A DNA stretch of 64,000 bases from the NCBI RefSeq assembly GCF_020740795.1, contig NC_067312.1, positions 9,628,748-9,692,747 of the forward strand. The letters run 5' to 3'. Shown here piece by piece: positions 13,561 to 24,963 of this stretch. Numbering within the stretch: position 1 is the stretch's first letter; each line of letters begins with the position of its first letter. This DNA comes from Apus apus. Its lineage: Eukaryota > Chordata > Aves > Apodiformes > Apodidae. The notes beneath the pieces are model-generated. The model searched no databases and was not told where the DNA came from. It was given only the letters and a program-made list of their open reading frames with translations. The position numbers and the translations under genes are program-made.

Positions 13561-13625
13561 TGAAAAAAATAAATAAATATGTATTTATAGATAATTTTTT
13601 ACAGATATATATATAGTTTTTCTTT
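13561..13625 (+). repeat. AT-rich low-complexity tract
   Basis: The tract includes AAATAAATAAATATG and a short TA run near 13604-13616. Nothing else is visible in it. Confidence 0.7.
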
Positions 13626-14911
13626 TTATTGAGGTGGGGTGCTGGGAACACATTTTGTCACCCTGAAGACTCTCCTCTAAGTGATACCTCTCTCAGCATT
13701 TGCAGCCAAAAGCCGAAGCTGATGAATGCAGGGGACTACGGGGATGAGCAGGGAGGGAAAGGCAGAGTCTGACAGGAAGACTAGAGCTGGCTGGAGCAGG
13801 GGATGGGGGAAAGACTGGATGGGTAGTCAGTAGAAGTAGGAATGGCTGTAAGATGTTCCTAGAAGAACAAATCCAAGAAGACAATGAAGAGACAGGACAG
13901 GGACAGTGAGGGGTGGTCAGGGTTAAAAGCAGTAGAGGACATTAGCTGTCAAGACATCTGTTATACAATGCACCTCTGTGCTCTTCCAGGGCTTGAGTAA
14001 TGTGAAGGTCAACTGCTGACCATGCCTGGTACTTCTCCAGCTAGTCCTAGACTACTTTTGAGTGAAGCTGCCAGAAGAAGCCCAAGTACATGTTTCTTTG
14101 CAGAAGTTGCAAGTCATGTAGAGAACAGGGGAGCAGAGAACACAGGATAAAAGACAACTTTGTGGTTATACAGTGCAGGGCTGTCCTAGAGAACTGGGAC
14201 CCTTACGCTCTTACATGAAATGTGCAGTATCTAAAACCAGATTTACCACTAAGGGTCATTAATAAGGTCTTCCTCCTCAGCTTGGCTCCTGGATCACAGC
14301 CTGGTAGTGTGATATGCTGAATGCTTATAAATGCTATCAAAGTGAGTGGGAGCTGTGCTTTGAGTAGAAGAAAATATATGGAATCAGGAGGGGGGAAAAA
14401 ATCATCAGATGATAGGTATGTTGGACTGAAAACCTCAAATGATCTTCTGGCCTTTAATCAGTCTCTATCTCCAGTCCTCATCCATCCAGCCACAAGATCA
14501 TGAGAGAGAGGGAAGGGATTCTGAAAGGATTATGGGGATCTGGTAAGGCTTTCTACTCCACCTCCTCACCTAGCACGAGGGTTGCAGAGATGAACAAGGA
14601 CTCTGTGAAGTGCTCAGACACTATCATGCCAAACTACTCAGAACAGACCATAAAATTACTTACTTGGCTGTCAGGGGAATTCGGGTTTTACGCCCTTCTT
14701 CATCTTGTGTGTCCTTGGCTTTGCCATGTCTTTCTGTACCCAGTAGACCTATCCTTCCCCCTGACATACTGGTGTGTCTTGCAACCATATTTTGCAACCC
14801 TGCCAGTTTCCTTTCCAGCAATTCCTTGCTGCCCATACAGTCATTTTCCACCAAGAACTGGGAGAGGGTCAGCACTTGGTGAAGTAAGAGCAAAGGAACT
14901 ATTTTAACAAA

Positions 14912-15260
14912 CGTCCTGGTTTGAGCCAGGATTAAGCCAATTTTCCTTTTGCTGATTTTTTTTTTCCTTCAGTGAGCTTTCTTTTAACTAGCAACATTAT
15001 GTTCTAGCTAGGCTGATAAGACATTGGAATGTTTTTCTAACTGCTGGGTCTTCAAGGTTGCACCTTCACTCTGCTGGCTCAGACACTATGGGGAGATCTA
15101 TGACCCCCTCTTAGGAGGCTGAGTTAGACAGACAGCAAAATTGGCCAGAGATATTCCAATCAATATCCATCAATCGGTCTGGTCCTGCTCAGTCAGACCT
15201 TTTACAACAAATCAGAGCAGCAGCTCCAGACTTACCTTGATCTTAGCAAATGCCTCATTC
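14912..15260 (+). mobile_element. LTR-like segment, possible decayed ERV LTR
   Basis: CGTCCTGGTTTGAGCCAGG, then TTAAGCCAATTTTCCTTTTGC, resembles the start of an LTR common in birds (TGTCCTGGTTT...TTAATTTTCCT). A GGCCAGAGATATTCCA stretch near 15143-15158 fits a later part of it. The 3' end is not recognisable and no target duplication was found, so the right limit is a guess. Confidence 0.35.
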
Positions 15261-18200
15261 ACCCCAAATGAGGTAGGAAGTATCTTTTGGGATGACCTGG
15301 AGCTTGGGAAAGTTCCCTTTCAAGCCCCAGTAATTAGGGAGCTGCCAGGAGGTCCTGAAAAAAACATGTATACTGCTTCTCAGACTGTTTGTTTTTACTG
15401 TGGTGTGGATCCCTGTATCCTCCTTATCTGTGAACTGGTGTATTGTGCTAGCAGGTCTATGAACTGTGGGGATGCATCTGCATCCCCGCCTTTCCCCCCT
15501 ACCCTACTGACTCAGCTTTGGGATCAGTGTCTTTCAGTCCCACCAAGTTCTTAATTTCTTTAGTTTTGGAGGAGGAGTTCAGGTATCTACTAACCCTTCA
15601 TATCTTTTTTTCCTACCTTATTTTCCTCCTTCTAGCATGCCTCCTACTATTTGCTTCTTCAAGAATAAACAATCTCAGCATTTTCATTGTCTCTTTTTTC
15701 TTGTTACAGACTCCCAAGCTCTTCCTAACTCCATAATATCCATTTTTACGACGGGTGATCAGAAACACACACCATGTCCCAGGCAACATACTACTGATGC
15801 AGAATGTTTTTTGTGTGCATTTTAATCTCCCTGAAATTTTGTTTGCCTTTTTCTCTCTATCCCCACACTGCACAGATGGCTTCATTTGTGCTCCCTGTAG
15901 TGACACTAAGCTCTTTTCCCTGTGTCTGGGTTTTTCTGCTCACCTTTTCATCTTTCAGAACATTGTTGCAGGAGAGGTATGAATCATTATCCTCTATTTT
16001 ATATTTGGGAAAACAGACCCAGAGAAGTGAAGCTGCTCAACACAAGAGCAGGAGAGCAGGATCCTCCTCCAGGGTTCTGTCTCCTATGATAAGAGCATTT
16101 TCATAAATGCATTGCTACTGAATACATTTGATAGTATGCACCAGAAAGCAATAAGTACCAATATTACACTTCAAACTACACTGCAGGGGGAACAAAGTGG
16201 TCAGGAGCTGCAGCTGCAGGATTATATTACAGTCTTGAAAAGAGGTCCCCTCCTGCAAGCTTTTGATATTAAGCAGAAAATAACATAAACAAATCACAAG
16301 TCTCACAGGCCAGACTGTTCCCCAGACATTTTAAGGTTGTTCCCAATACACAGGCTTGTTTCTTCATTCTATCATCCTCCTTTTTAAACAAAATGCTTTT
16401 CCAGAATTGCCTTGTGAATGGCTTCATGCTTTTTGCTCAGTTAATTTTCTCAGGAACTTACTCCTGTCTCATTATCATCCAGACTACTGTAATTCAGACA
16501 GAGCTCCCCAATGTTTCCATTATGTCACACACCCCTGATCAACATACAGAGTACCCTCTCTCCCTATCTGTCACATCTGACTATTTCTTCTCCCTGTGAG
16601 TGTCATTCATATAAGGACCCCACAAATAAAAGGGGAAGAGCAACACACGATCTTAAAAAGCAAATAAAAAAGAAACAGTTTTCCTCCTACAGTACCATTT
16701 TAGTTACATGTTTGGAGGTCAGGTCCAGATTTGTGTCTGTTTATTCTTTGGTGCACAGCGTGTACAGAAATGTGGAGACCAGAAAAGAGTGAACAAAGCA
16801 TAAGAACAGGATCTTCTGCAAGGGTTTCAATTTGGTTTGTAAGTCACCTACAGGACTGATACAAGGGGAAGTACTAAGAAGGCTTCTTAATATGATTGAA
16901 GCCTTTTAGCTTAATAAGGATGGCTTAGAAAATACATTCAGATACAGTAGAGATGGTTCACTTAAAGTTTATGTAAGAAAGGTCCCTTGAGCCTGGTTCT
17001 ACCTCTTTGTCTTCACAGCTTTCAGTTAACACTGTGGGTGGGCAGAGAAACACTTTCAGCTCATTATTCTCTTTCCAAATAACTCTGGACATGAGATATT
17101 TAGCTGAAACAGCCCTTTGTAGCTCTTTTAAATTTCCATTATCGTTAAGACGACAGGCATGGAAAAGAGATACTGCTTTCCTTACCTACTAGTTCCATTT
17201 TGTGCACGGTAAAAGAAGCTTTGTGCAGTAATTTAAGGTTTGCAACATCTGTGCTGCTGGAAAAAGCTGTCTGAAATGTAAATCTTCAGAGAAATGATAG
17301 ATTGAAGCTGCACTCAGGCACTTGACTTACAGAGGCAGAACATCAGGAATGTTACTGGCTCAAATATCCAGAGGCCTCCCAATGAAAAAAAAATTGTAAA
17401 TAAATTGAAGTCTCTCTGGGTGATCATTCTCATTATCTGGCTATACAAGATAATGACAGAATCACTGAAGAAAGCTTGTAATGAGCTGTTAATCGAAGGC
17501 ACTTTCAGAAAGTGCTGCTTAAACGTTGAAAGATAGGTTGTCTTTACAGCTGTTACCTAATATGTATGTTAGAGGTACCTTAAAGCCATCTTACAAGGTC
17601 CCTACTCCCAGAACCACAGCTCAGAGAGAGCTTCTGATGCTTTAGATGAAATTCATAAAAAGCTCATCTACATACAGCCTAGCCCCTGGGCACAACTTCA
17701 GCATGCTTTACTGCATTACAGATCTATCCAACCTGACACTCCTGCTGTACAAACACAAGACACCTAATTGTGTTGTAATGACTTTCACAAGAGGCAGCAC
17801 AGTCCTGGCCCTTTACAAGGTATGATCACATAATGTACTGACGACACAAATCATAATGGTTAGCCTGTAAGCTAAGTGCAGCTACCTCAGGATGTAATTT
17901 TAGGTTCACTTGCTCTTTACTGCTCTTTCACACATCATCTTTTGCTCTTAGCATTTCCCTCTCCTTATTCCCAGACCTTTTATTTTCACCCATAAGTAGC
18001 TCACTGCTGCTAGCTGGGAGCCCATTAGTCTTAAACAGAGTCTTCTGTAGAGATAATAATTTCTGGATGAGACGTCTCACTTCTCATGAAGAATACAGTC
18101 CCTACCCTGTCTGTAACCTATGCTCTAACCTGGCAAAAACTGGAGGTTTTCAACTTGCTTTAGACTGGTTGCATTTCCTGTTAAACTCTCCTCTGTGTCT

Positions 18201-18537
18201 ACAATTGGAATCCATCTTGTAATATTTTCCATCTGAGTTACAGGACCAGACAATCAGTATATCTAGAAACTGGGCATCACTGCAAGAGTTTGTGTAAAGT
18301 GCCTTCAGAACCATAGCTATTATCTGAGGAGTGTGATGTGGGGTAATCCTGGGACAACACACAAAGGTGGCCAGAGCCCAGCAGAACAGGGTCACAGAAA
18401 CAGAACCTGTGTCATGGTCAGAAAATACTCAAAACAACTCAAGTGGTTCATCTATGCCAGAGAGATCAACAACTTAATTGTAATTTGTTTCACCCTGCTT
18501 GCATAGCCAGTAGAGAAAAACACCGTATGTGACATTG
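15261..18537. other. Unique intronic sequence
   Basis: The stretch 15540-16600 is T- and pyrimidine-rich on the plus strand. No exon, RNA gene or mobile element was recognised. Confidence 0.6.
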
Positions 18538-18542
18538 AGACT

Positions 18543-19544
18543 TGTTGTGGTTTTGGGCCCAACATGACAACAAAGGAGCAGCCCCATGGCTGCTCACTCA
18601 GCTCCCCCCATCACACACTCTGGGATGAGGAGGACAAAGCTCATGGGTCGAGACAAAGGACAAGGAGGGTTCTTCACCAATTAAGGTCCTGGGCAAAACA
18701 GATTCAACTTGGGGAAAAATAATAACTTAATTTCATACTAATCAATGTCCACAGGACACAGAACACAAAGAGCAGGGCTTGCATATGTTACCCCACCCCT
18801 CCCTTCTTCCTGGGCCCAAATCACTTTGTTCCCGGTTTCTCTCCCTCCTTCCCCCCAGCAGCACAGGGACAGGGGATGGGGTTTAGAGTCAGTTCACAGG
18901 CTGGTGGTTCCTGCCGCTCCTTCCTCCTCAGGAAGAAGGATTCCTTACAGTCCTTCCCTGCTTCCCCACGAGGTCCCTCCAATAGAAAAGAGTCCTCCAT
19001 GAACCTCTCCTTCATGAGTCCTTCCCATGCGGTCTGGAGCTGCTCCAGCCTGGGCTTCCCACAGAGTCATGGGCTGCCTCGGGAACAAACTCCCCTGGCG
19101 CCGGGGTCTTCCACAGCTGTGTAACCAGAGTCCACTGGCAGCAAATCCTCTGGCCACAAAATCCAAGTTCACCCTTCCTGGCGCCTTTAGAGACTTTTTC
19201 CACCCCCTCCATGAGTGCAGGGGGACAGCTGCCATCTCACCTTGGGTTGCAGGGAAAGTTCTCCTTGTGCACCTTCTTCCCCTTCTTCCTCATCAACCAC
19301 CAGCACCGCTCTCGTTCCCCAGCACAGCTCTTCTCCCTCCAGCACAGCCCTTCTCCCCCCAGGTGCCTCTCTGCTCAGGTGTTACAGATGTTCTTTCGTA
19401 TGTTAATGACAGAGGTGCATCTATTAACCCTCTAATGGCTCCTTGGCTGGTTTTGGAGCAGGGGGAGCTTCTCAGCTTCTCACCGGAGCCACTCCTGGGG
19501 CCCTTCCCCCAGTACCAACAAACCCACCAAACCAAACCAGAACA
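18543..19544 (-). mobile_element. Solo LTR of an avian endogenous retrovirus
   Basis: The element starts TGTTGTGGTTT and ends AAACCAGAACA, so the ends are near-perfect inverted repeats with TG...CA termini. Five-base flanks agact (18538-18542) and agtct (19545-19549) match at four of five positions, consistent with an old 5-bp target-site duplication. On the minus strand the last 200 bases run through TCTCGACCCATGAGC and CCTCATCCCAGAG, as in LTRs widely repeated in bird genomes, so the retroviral sense is minus. The order of blocks (a remnant of the CAACCCATG-type 3' end, a pyrimidine-rich middle, a GCTTCTCACCGGAGCCACTCC block) fits the same family. No internal gag/pol/env sequence is present, so it probably formed by LTR-LTR recombination. 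Five-base duplications suggest an ERVL-like family; I cannot name it. Open frames inside it are chance. Confidence 0.75.
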
Positions 19545-20226
19545 AGTCTGCATTATGTTTAATCACAAGATAACTGGTACATCTAACCTGTCTCTGGTTT
19601 TTAAGCTTCCAGTTCTGCAGTATTTGCAACAGTTGAAGCAGAGCATTTTAGTCAACACTGAGTATACACCTGTGCTTACATAAGGAAATGTAATTGACTG
19701 AAATTTCCCTCCTCAGTCATTTCATTGTTATCAAGAAGCTGTGAACTATTTTCTGTTTACAGGAGAGCTAATAGACTTTAACATAGCAAAATCACATTAT
19801 TCTGCATTTACACTATGTATAAACCCTGCAGAATTGCTTTGAGCAGAAATGGTATTAAAATGCACAAAGAGTATGGTTTGGGGCCATTTACTCCAACTGT
19901 TCCAAGGGCTTTTCAGATACAACTACTCCCCCAGCTACAACAGGGCAAGGTATGGGAAATCTGTGACTGCTTTTCAAATTTTCCAAACCATCTGTATGGT
20001 TGAACTCCAGTTTCAGCTGCTAGTTCTCAAGCCCATTGTTTGCATCAAGCAAACTCTGGAGGTAGCTGTCTGCTGCCATCATGCCCATGGTAACTCTGAG
20101 GTGCTGACAGTGACCCATCGCCAAAGAGACAACAGGTGGCATCTTAATTATACAGGAGCCATGCCAAACTGATTTTCCCTGCCCAGCACCATGAACTTAG
20201 ACACTCTGGCTCCTGCATAAACAAGG

Positions 20227-20381
20227 GAGGTTGTGGAGTCTCCATCTCTGGAGATATTCAAAACTTGCTTGGATGCAGTCCTGTGTATAGTGCTCTAGAT
20301 TATCCTACTTCAGTGGGAGAGTTGGACTAGATGATCTCTAGAGGTCCCTTCCAACTCCAGCAATTCTGTGATTCTGTGATT
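20227..20381 (+). mobile_element. CR1 LINE 3' fragment, short
   Basis: The sequence runs from GGAGGTTGTGGAGTCTCC through GTTGGACTAGATGATCTC to a tail of two ATTCTGTG units. This is the canonical end of an avian CR1. About 155 bp remain. It lies antisense to FAM219A. Confidence 0.93.
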
Positions 20382-22402
20382 TCAGTAATTGTTCTATATT
20401 TCCAACTACACTAACACACTGTGTTTTAAATCCAGAAATTAGAATCACACCAGGTAGAACAGGAGCAAGTACTGTAGTTCATCTAGAGCCAAGATATATG
20501 TCACAAAAGCATAAAGTTGCTGAAGTTGCATTCTCCCCCTACTTCAGTGTAACTCCTCACTGTCTCCACTCCCTGCTGAACGCAACAATATCTATATGGT
20601 ATGGCTTCTCCTGAAGAACATAATTTCCCAAAGGTCTCCAGAAGTAGCCTAGGTCTCATACCACCAATAAAGTTTACAGGAGGTAATTATCACAGTGAAG
20701 GTGTTTTCTTATGGGAGAAGAATCCAGCCCACTAACAATGAACAAACAGGATTTCTTACCGAGCCCCTGGAAAGAAGACTTGCTGCTCTCTCTGTCAGTG
20801 TGTCTCGTTGAGACTTCTACGTGCAGATGATTGATAAAAAAATAGTTTGGAAATCACTTTTCAATCACATCCCCATAGAGAGCATGAACTAATAGAGGCA
20901 GGTGAAAAAAAAAAACATTGTATGATAAATATTTGAATCAAGACTTCAGCATTTCAGATGAGGCTCTAAGTACGAACAGAACAAATCCATCCTCCAACCA
21001 CAACCAACTGACAAGTCATTCACCCAAAAATTGTGACATTTGTTCACAGTATGTTTTTGTATCTCTTTCTTCTACCACTTCCAACTGTGCAGTTCAGCTG
21101 GCAGCCTGGGCTGGCACGCTGCTTTTTCCTTGAAAGAGCAGGAGAAAAGCAATTCTGGCCGCATAGGCTGCCTTATCATCTGATAGTCTCCTCAAAGCTG
21201 TGGTGTTCATCAGCTAGGGAGCATGAGCAGCTGCTGCAGTCCCTGGAGGGACAAAGCAAGGCAAGGATTACAACACTCCTTGCACAAGTATGCAGCCCAG
21301 CACTTGCTGCTGGAGCCACAACTGCATGAACTGGCCCTCAAAAGCAAGATCCAGCTCTGTGAAGCCTCTGCAGCAAGGCTTTACTGCTTCCTGGATTCTG
21401 CTGGTACAGCAAAGGCTTGGTGTATCTCATGTCATAAATCAAGATGACTGTCACAAAAAGAAGTGCAGGTGAAAAAAACAGACTCTTCAAACATGAGACT
21501 CCTACATCTGCTTATGCCTGTGGAGAGTAAATGTCCATGCAACTCTGCAACGTGAGGACTCATCCTTGCTTCTGAAATGGGAGACCGTAGGTTACCTGAG
21601 CAAGCTTGGTATTTTATAAGCAAACTACTACATGAGAGATCCAAACATCTCTTATTTTCAAGAAACCTTCCTCAGTTGAGGTAATGGATGGATGAAAGTT
21701 TCAAGGCCTAAACCAAGTGTCTTGTAAAGCCACTTCCAGCTGAAGGAACTTCACATCTCCATTCAGATCTCTCTAGCTGAACATGCTGCACCAGCACTGA
21801 GATTAAGGAAAAAAGTCAATACTTCTGTTCCCTTGTTTTAAAAGATAAATTTTAAAGGGGAGAGGGGCAAGACTGCAATGTAGAATTACTGGAGTGACAG
21901 TATACTTACACTGCAATGGAAACAGCAACTTCCTACTTGAGTGCTGTCAAGATACCAGGATTTAAGAACAACAAACAAGCACAACAGGACAGAAGAGGCT
22001 GCTCTTGTCCCAGCCAGTGCAAAAAACATCTGTTAAGAGATCCACATAGCTTGTTGGAGAAACAATTCCACAGTTGTTCTCCTTGAATTAAAAAAAAAAC
22101 AATAAATCTAAAAGAATGTGAATTTCAGAAGATGGTTAAAGAGACTGTTTCTTTTTGCTGCATTTCAAAACAATGTAAGAGAGATGCCACTGGCAAACTC
22201 TTCTTTTCTTTCTCAGGAAAAAACTGGAAAGCACATCACCTTAATCCAAAACATACCAGTGATCTTCTACATCTTATAACCCACAGAATTTCATTTAACA
22301 CATATTATTTCCTGCAACAGATCATTTGAGAACTGTATTAAAGTATTGATCACTGTCTGCTAAGTATACCCCGCAAAACAAGCTACAGATACATTAATGA
22401 TT

Positions 22403-22682
22403 CTAACAGGATGAGGGGTAGTGGATTAAAATTGGAAGAGGGGAGATTTGGGTAAAACATTAAGAAGAAATTCTTTAGTCTGAGGGTGGTGAGACACTGG
22501 CACAGGTTTCTCAGAGAAGCTGTGGCTGCCCCATCCCTGGAAGTGTTCAAGGGCAGGTTGGACAGGGCTCTGAGCAACCAGATCTAGTGGGAGGTGTCCC
22601 TGCCCATGCAGGGGGGTTGGAACTAGATGATCTTTAAGGTCCCTTCCCACCCAAACCACTCTGTGATTCTATGATTCTGTAA
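22403..22682 (+). mobile_element. CR1 LINE 3' fragment
   Basis: About 280 bp, beginning near CTAACAGGATGAGGGG and including GAGGGTGGTGAGACACTGG and GGTTGGAACTAGATGATCTT, ending in CTGTGATTCTATGATTCTGT. The insert is on the plus strand and antisense to FAM219A. Divergence is moderate. Confidence 0.93.
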
Positions 22683-22860
22683 TTGAAGACCTTGAATATT
22701 ATGTGCTACCTATAAACACAGGTGGAGCTAAGTAAAATGAAGTGTAAGGATCTCCAGCCTCTTCCCTAGCAGAAAACCACACTTGCCTAGAGCGCTTCTC
22801 TTCAGTTAAGTGAAAGCTCCTCCCATTTCTGTTTACTTTAACAACTAGGGAATGCTTCAT

Positions 22861-22894
22861 GCAAACTGGCACCTATTCAGGTGCCAGGTTTTGC
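22861..22894 (+). other. Near-perfect small hairpin
   Basis: CTGGCACCT, loop ATTC and AGGTGCCAG pair perfectly over nine bases (22866-22887), and the flanks GCAAA/TTTTGC extend the stem with one or two bulged bases. It is short for a microRNA precursor and not part of the CR1 ending 180 bp upstream. Confidence 0.4.
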
Positions 22895-23458
22895 AGGAGG
22901 ACAAGGTATCAATGTCCTGTGCCTAAACCAACTAATGTAATTATTGAAGATCCCACTCAAACCATCTCTGACAGCATCTTAAATGCCCTTGGCTCTTAGT
23001 GGAGCAAGGAGATGAAGAGTCTGTATTCAGACTGTTGGCTCCAGACGTCAATGTCAGCCAGTGTGATGACTTTCCAGGAGTCAGGATATGACCTTTAGAC
23101 AATTAGCACCCTGAATTCTTCACTGCTCTCTCTAACTTAGATGCGTGTGGTCCCCTTCACTACCCACCCCTGTGTATCTTTCTTTTCCTGTGCCAGCTGT
23201 GACATTGCCACTCTTGTTTCTCCATGAACCAGTGATGGCTGAAGGTGTACATCACAGCCTTTAATTAGTACAGCCAGCAAAGCATATTCATAAAGCTGCA
23301 AAATTGGACCGTCAGGATGCAACTCTGCATAAGGAAAGGGATTAAAATCCAAACACTGCTGTGGAGCACACAATCTCTAAATTAAAAATACTATTATTCT
23401 TCCCTGTGCAGAAAGTTACCTTATATATTTTTTTTTTACCCTGCAGGTACCAAAACTA

Positions 23459-24960
23459 TCATAGAATCATAGAATCATAGAATCCTAGGGGTTGGAAGGG
23501 ACCTCAAAAGATCATCTAGTCCAACCCCCCCGCCAGAGCAGGGTCATCTAGAGTACATCACACAGGAACGCATCCAGGTGGGTTTTGAATGTCTCCAGAG
23601 AAGGAGACTCCACAACCTCTCTGGGCAGCCTGTTCCAGGGCTCTGTCACTCTCACAGTAAAAAAATTTTTCCGAATATTCACCTTGAACCTCCTATGCTC
23701 CAATTTGATCCCATTACCCCTTGTGCTATCACTGGTCAACACTGAGAAAAGCCTAACTCCATCTCCCTGACACTCACCCCTTACATATTTGTAAACATTG
23801 ATGAGGTCACCCCTCAGTCTCCTTTTCTCCAAGCTAAAGAGACCCAGCTCCCTCAGCCTTTCCTCATCAGGGAGATGTTCCACTCCCTTCATCATCTTTG
23901 TAGCTCTGCGCTGGACTCTTTCAAGCACTTCCCTGTCCTTCTTGAACTGAGGGGCCCAGAACTGGACACAATACTCCAAATGCGGCCTCACCAATGCACA
24001 ATAGAGGGGGAGGAGAACCTCTCTTGATCTACTAACCACACCCTTTCTAATGCACCCCAGGATGCCATTGGCCTTCTTGGCCACAAGGGCACATTGCTGG
24101 CTCATGGTCATCCTCCTGTCTACCATGACCCCCAGGTCCCTTTCACCTACACTGCTCTCCAGCAGGTCAGCCCCCAACCTGTACTGGTACATGGGGTTGT
24201 TCTTCCTCAAATGCAAAACTCTACACTTGCCCTTGTTGAACTTCATCAGGTTTTTCCCCGCCCAAGTCTCCAGCCTGTCCAAGTCCCTCTGAATGGCAGC
24301 ACAGCCCTCCAGTGTGTCAGCCACTCCTCCCAGCTTGGTGTCATCAGCAAACTTGCTGAGAGTACATTCTGTACCCTCATCCAGGTCGTTGGTGAAGATG
24401 TTGAACAACACCGGTCCCAGTACTGACCCCTGAGGGACTCCACTAGTCACAGGCCTCCAACCAGATTCCGCCCCATTGACTACAACTCTCTGGCTCCTTC
24501 CTTTCAACCAGTTCTTGATCCACCTCACTGCCTGATCATCAAACCCATACTTGATCAACTTATCTACAAGGATGCTGTGGGAGACGGTGTCAAATGCTTT
24601 ACTGAAATCAAGATAGACCACATCTACTGCTCTACCATCATCCATCCACCTAGTAATTTCCTCATAGAAGGCTATGAGGTTAGTCAAACATGACTTACCC
24701 TTGGTAAAACCATGCTGACTGCTCCTGATGACCCCCATGTCCTTGATATGCCTAGAGATAGCGACAAGAACAAGTTGTTCCATCACCTTTCCAGGGATGG
24801 AGGTGAGGCTGACCGGTCTATAGTTACCCGGGTCCTCCTTCTTGCCCTTCTTGTAGACTGGAGTGACATTTGCCATCCTCCAGTCCTCAGGCACCTCTCC
24901 TGTTACCCATGACTTACCAAAGATGATGGAGAGTGGACTAGCACTATGACTGAAACTAAC
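23459..24960 (-). mobile_element. CR1 LINE, 5'-truncated, 3' end complete, long open frame
   Basis: The plus strand begins with three copies of an ATCATAGA-type unit followed by CCTAGGGGTTGGAAGGGACC, the reverse complement of an avian CR1 3' end, so the element is inserted on the minus strand, sense to FAM219A. The unit continues about 1.5 kb to near 24960, where similarity to CR1 ORF2 stops at ...PLSIIF, so 5' truncation is inferred. The 471-codon open frame inside it is listed separately. CR1 insertions usually lack clear target-site duplications and I see none. Confidence 0.95.
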
Positions 24961-24963
24961 CAA
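23548..24963 (-). CDS. CR1 ORF2 C-terminal part (reverse transcriptase)
   Basis: The frame has 471 codons and no stops. The first residues are probably read from flanking sequence; CR1 similarity begins by about residue 8-10. Visible reverse-transcriptase features in order are [20 protein letters not shown] (35-54), [13 protein letters not shown] (83-95), YLDFSKAFD with the first catalytic Asp (117-125), [14 protein letters not shown] (175-188) and FADD with the catalytic Asp pair (205-208). The CR1 C-terminal region follows, with [15 protein letters not shown] (325-339) and [16 protein letters not shown] (371-386). The endonuclease and the start of the reverse transcriptase are missing, so the copy cannot move on its own. 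All catalytic residues remain and no frameshift is present, which suggests a fairly recent insertion. It is a transposon relic, not a host gene. Confidence 0.93.
   Translation of the reverse strand: MVSFSHSASPLSIIFGKSWVTGEVPEDWRMANVTPVYKKGKKEDPGNYRPVSLTSIPGKVMEQLVLVAISRHIKDMGVIRSSQHGFTKGKSCLTNLIAFYEEITRWMDDGRAVDVVYLDFSKAFDTVSHSILVDKLIKYGFDDQAVRWIKNWLKGRSQRVVVNGAESGWRPVTSGVPQGSVLGPVLFNIFTNDLDEGTECTLSKFADDTKLGGVADTLEGCAAIQRDLDRLETWAGKNLMKFNKGKCRVLHLRKNNPMYQYRLGADLLESSVGERDLGVMVDRRMTMSQQCALVAKKANGILGCIRKGVVSRSREVLLPLYCALVRPHLEYCVQFWAPQFKKDREVLERVQRRATKMMKGVEHLPDEERLRELGLFSLEKRRLRGDLINVYKYVRGECQGDGVRLFSVLTSDSTRGNGIKLEHRRFKVNIRKNFFTVRVTEPWNRLPREVVESPSLETFKTHLDAFLCDVL

Larger units (their letters stand above)
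1434..14911. other. Distal intron 1, mostly unique sequence
   Basis: Apart from the small features listed (possible L3 remnant, poly-A/TA, hairpin repeat, FOX/SOX palindrome, AT tract), I see no gene or well-preserved mobile element. The block 4545-5500 is richer in C and G than its surroundings, but neither strand shows a recognisable protein. Confidence 0.6.

Noticed and set aside
19027..19683. 218-codon plus-strand frame
   Set aside because: It lies mostly within the solo LTR, antisense to it, and runs out into flanking intron; Pro/Leu/Ser-rich with no domain.
23459..23483. Short tandem units that might look like a repeat array
   Set aside because: They are the normal octamer-like tail of a CR1 3' end.
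23585..24912. Plus-strand frames opposite the CR1 copy
   Set aside because: They are shadows of the CR1 reverse-transcriptase frame on the other strand.
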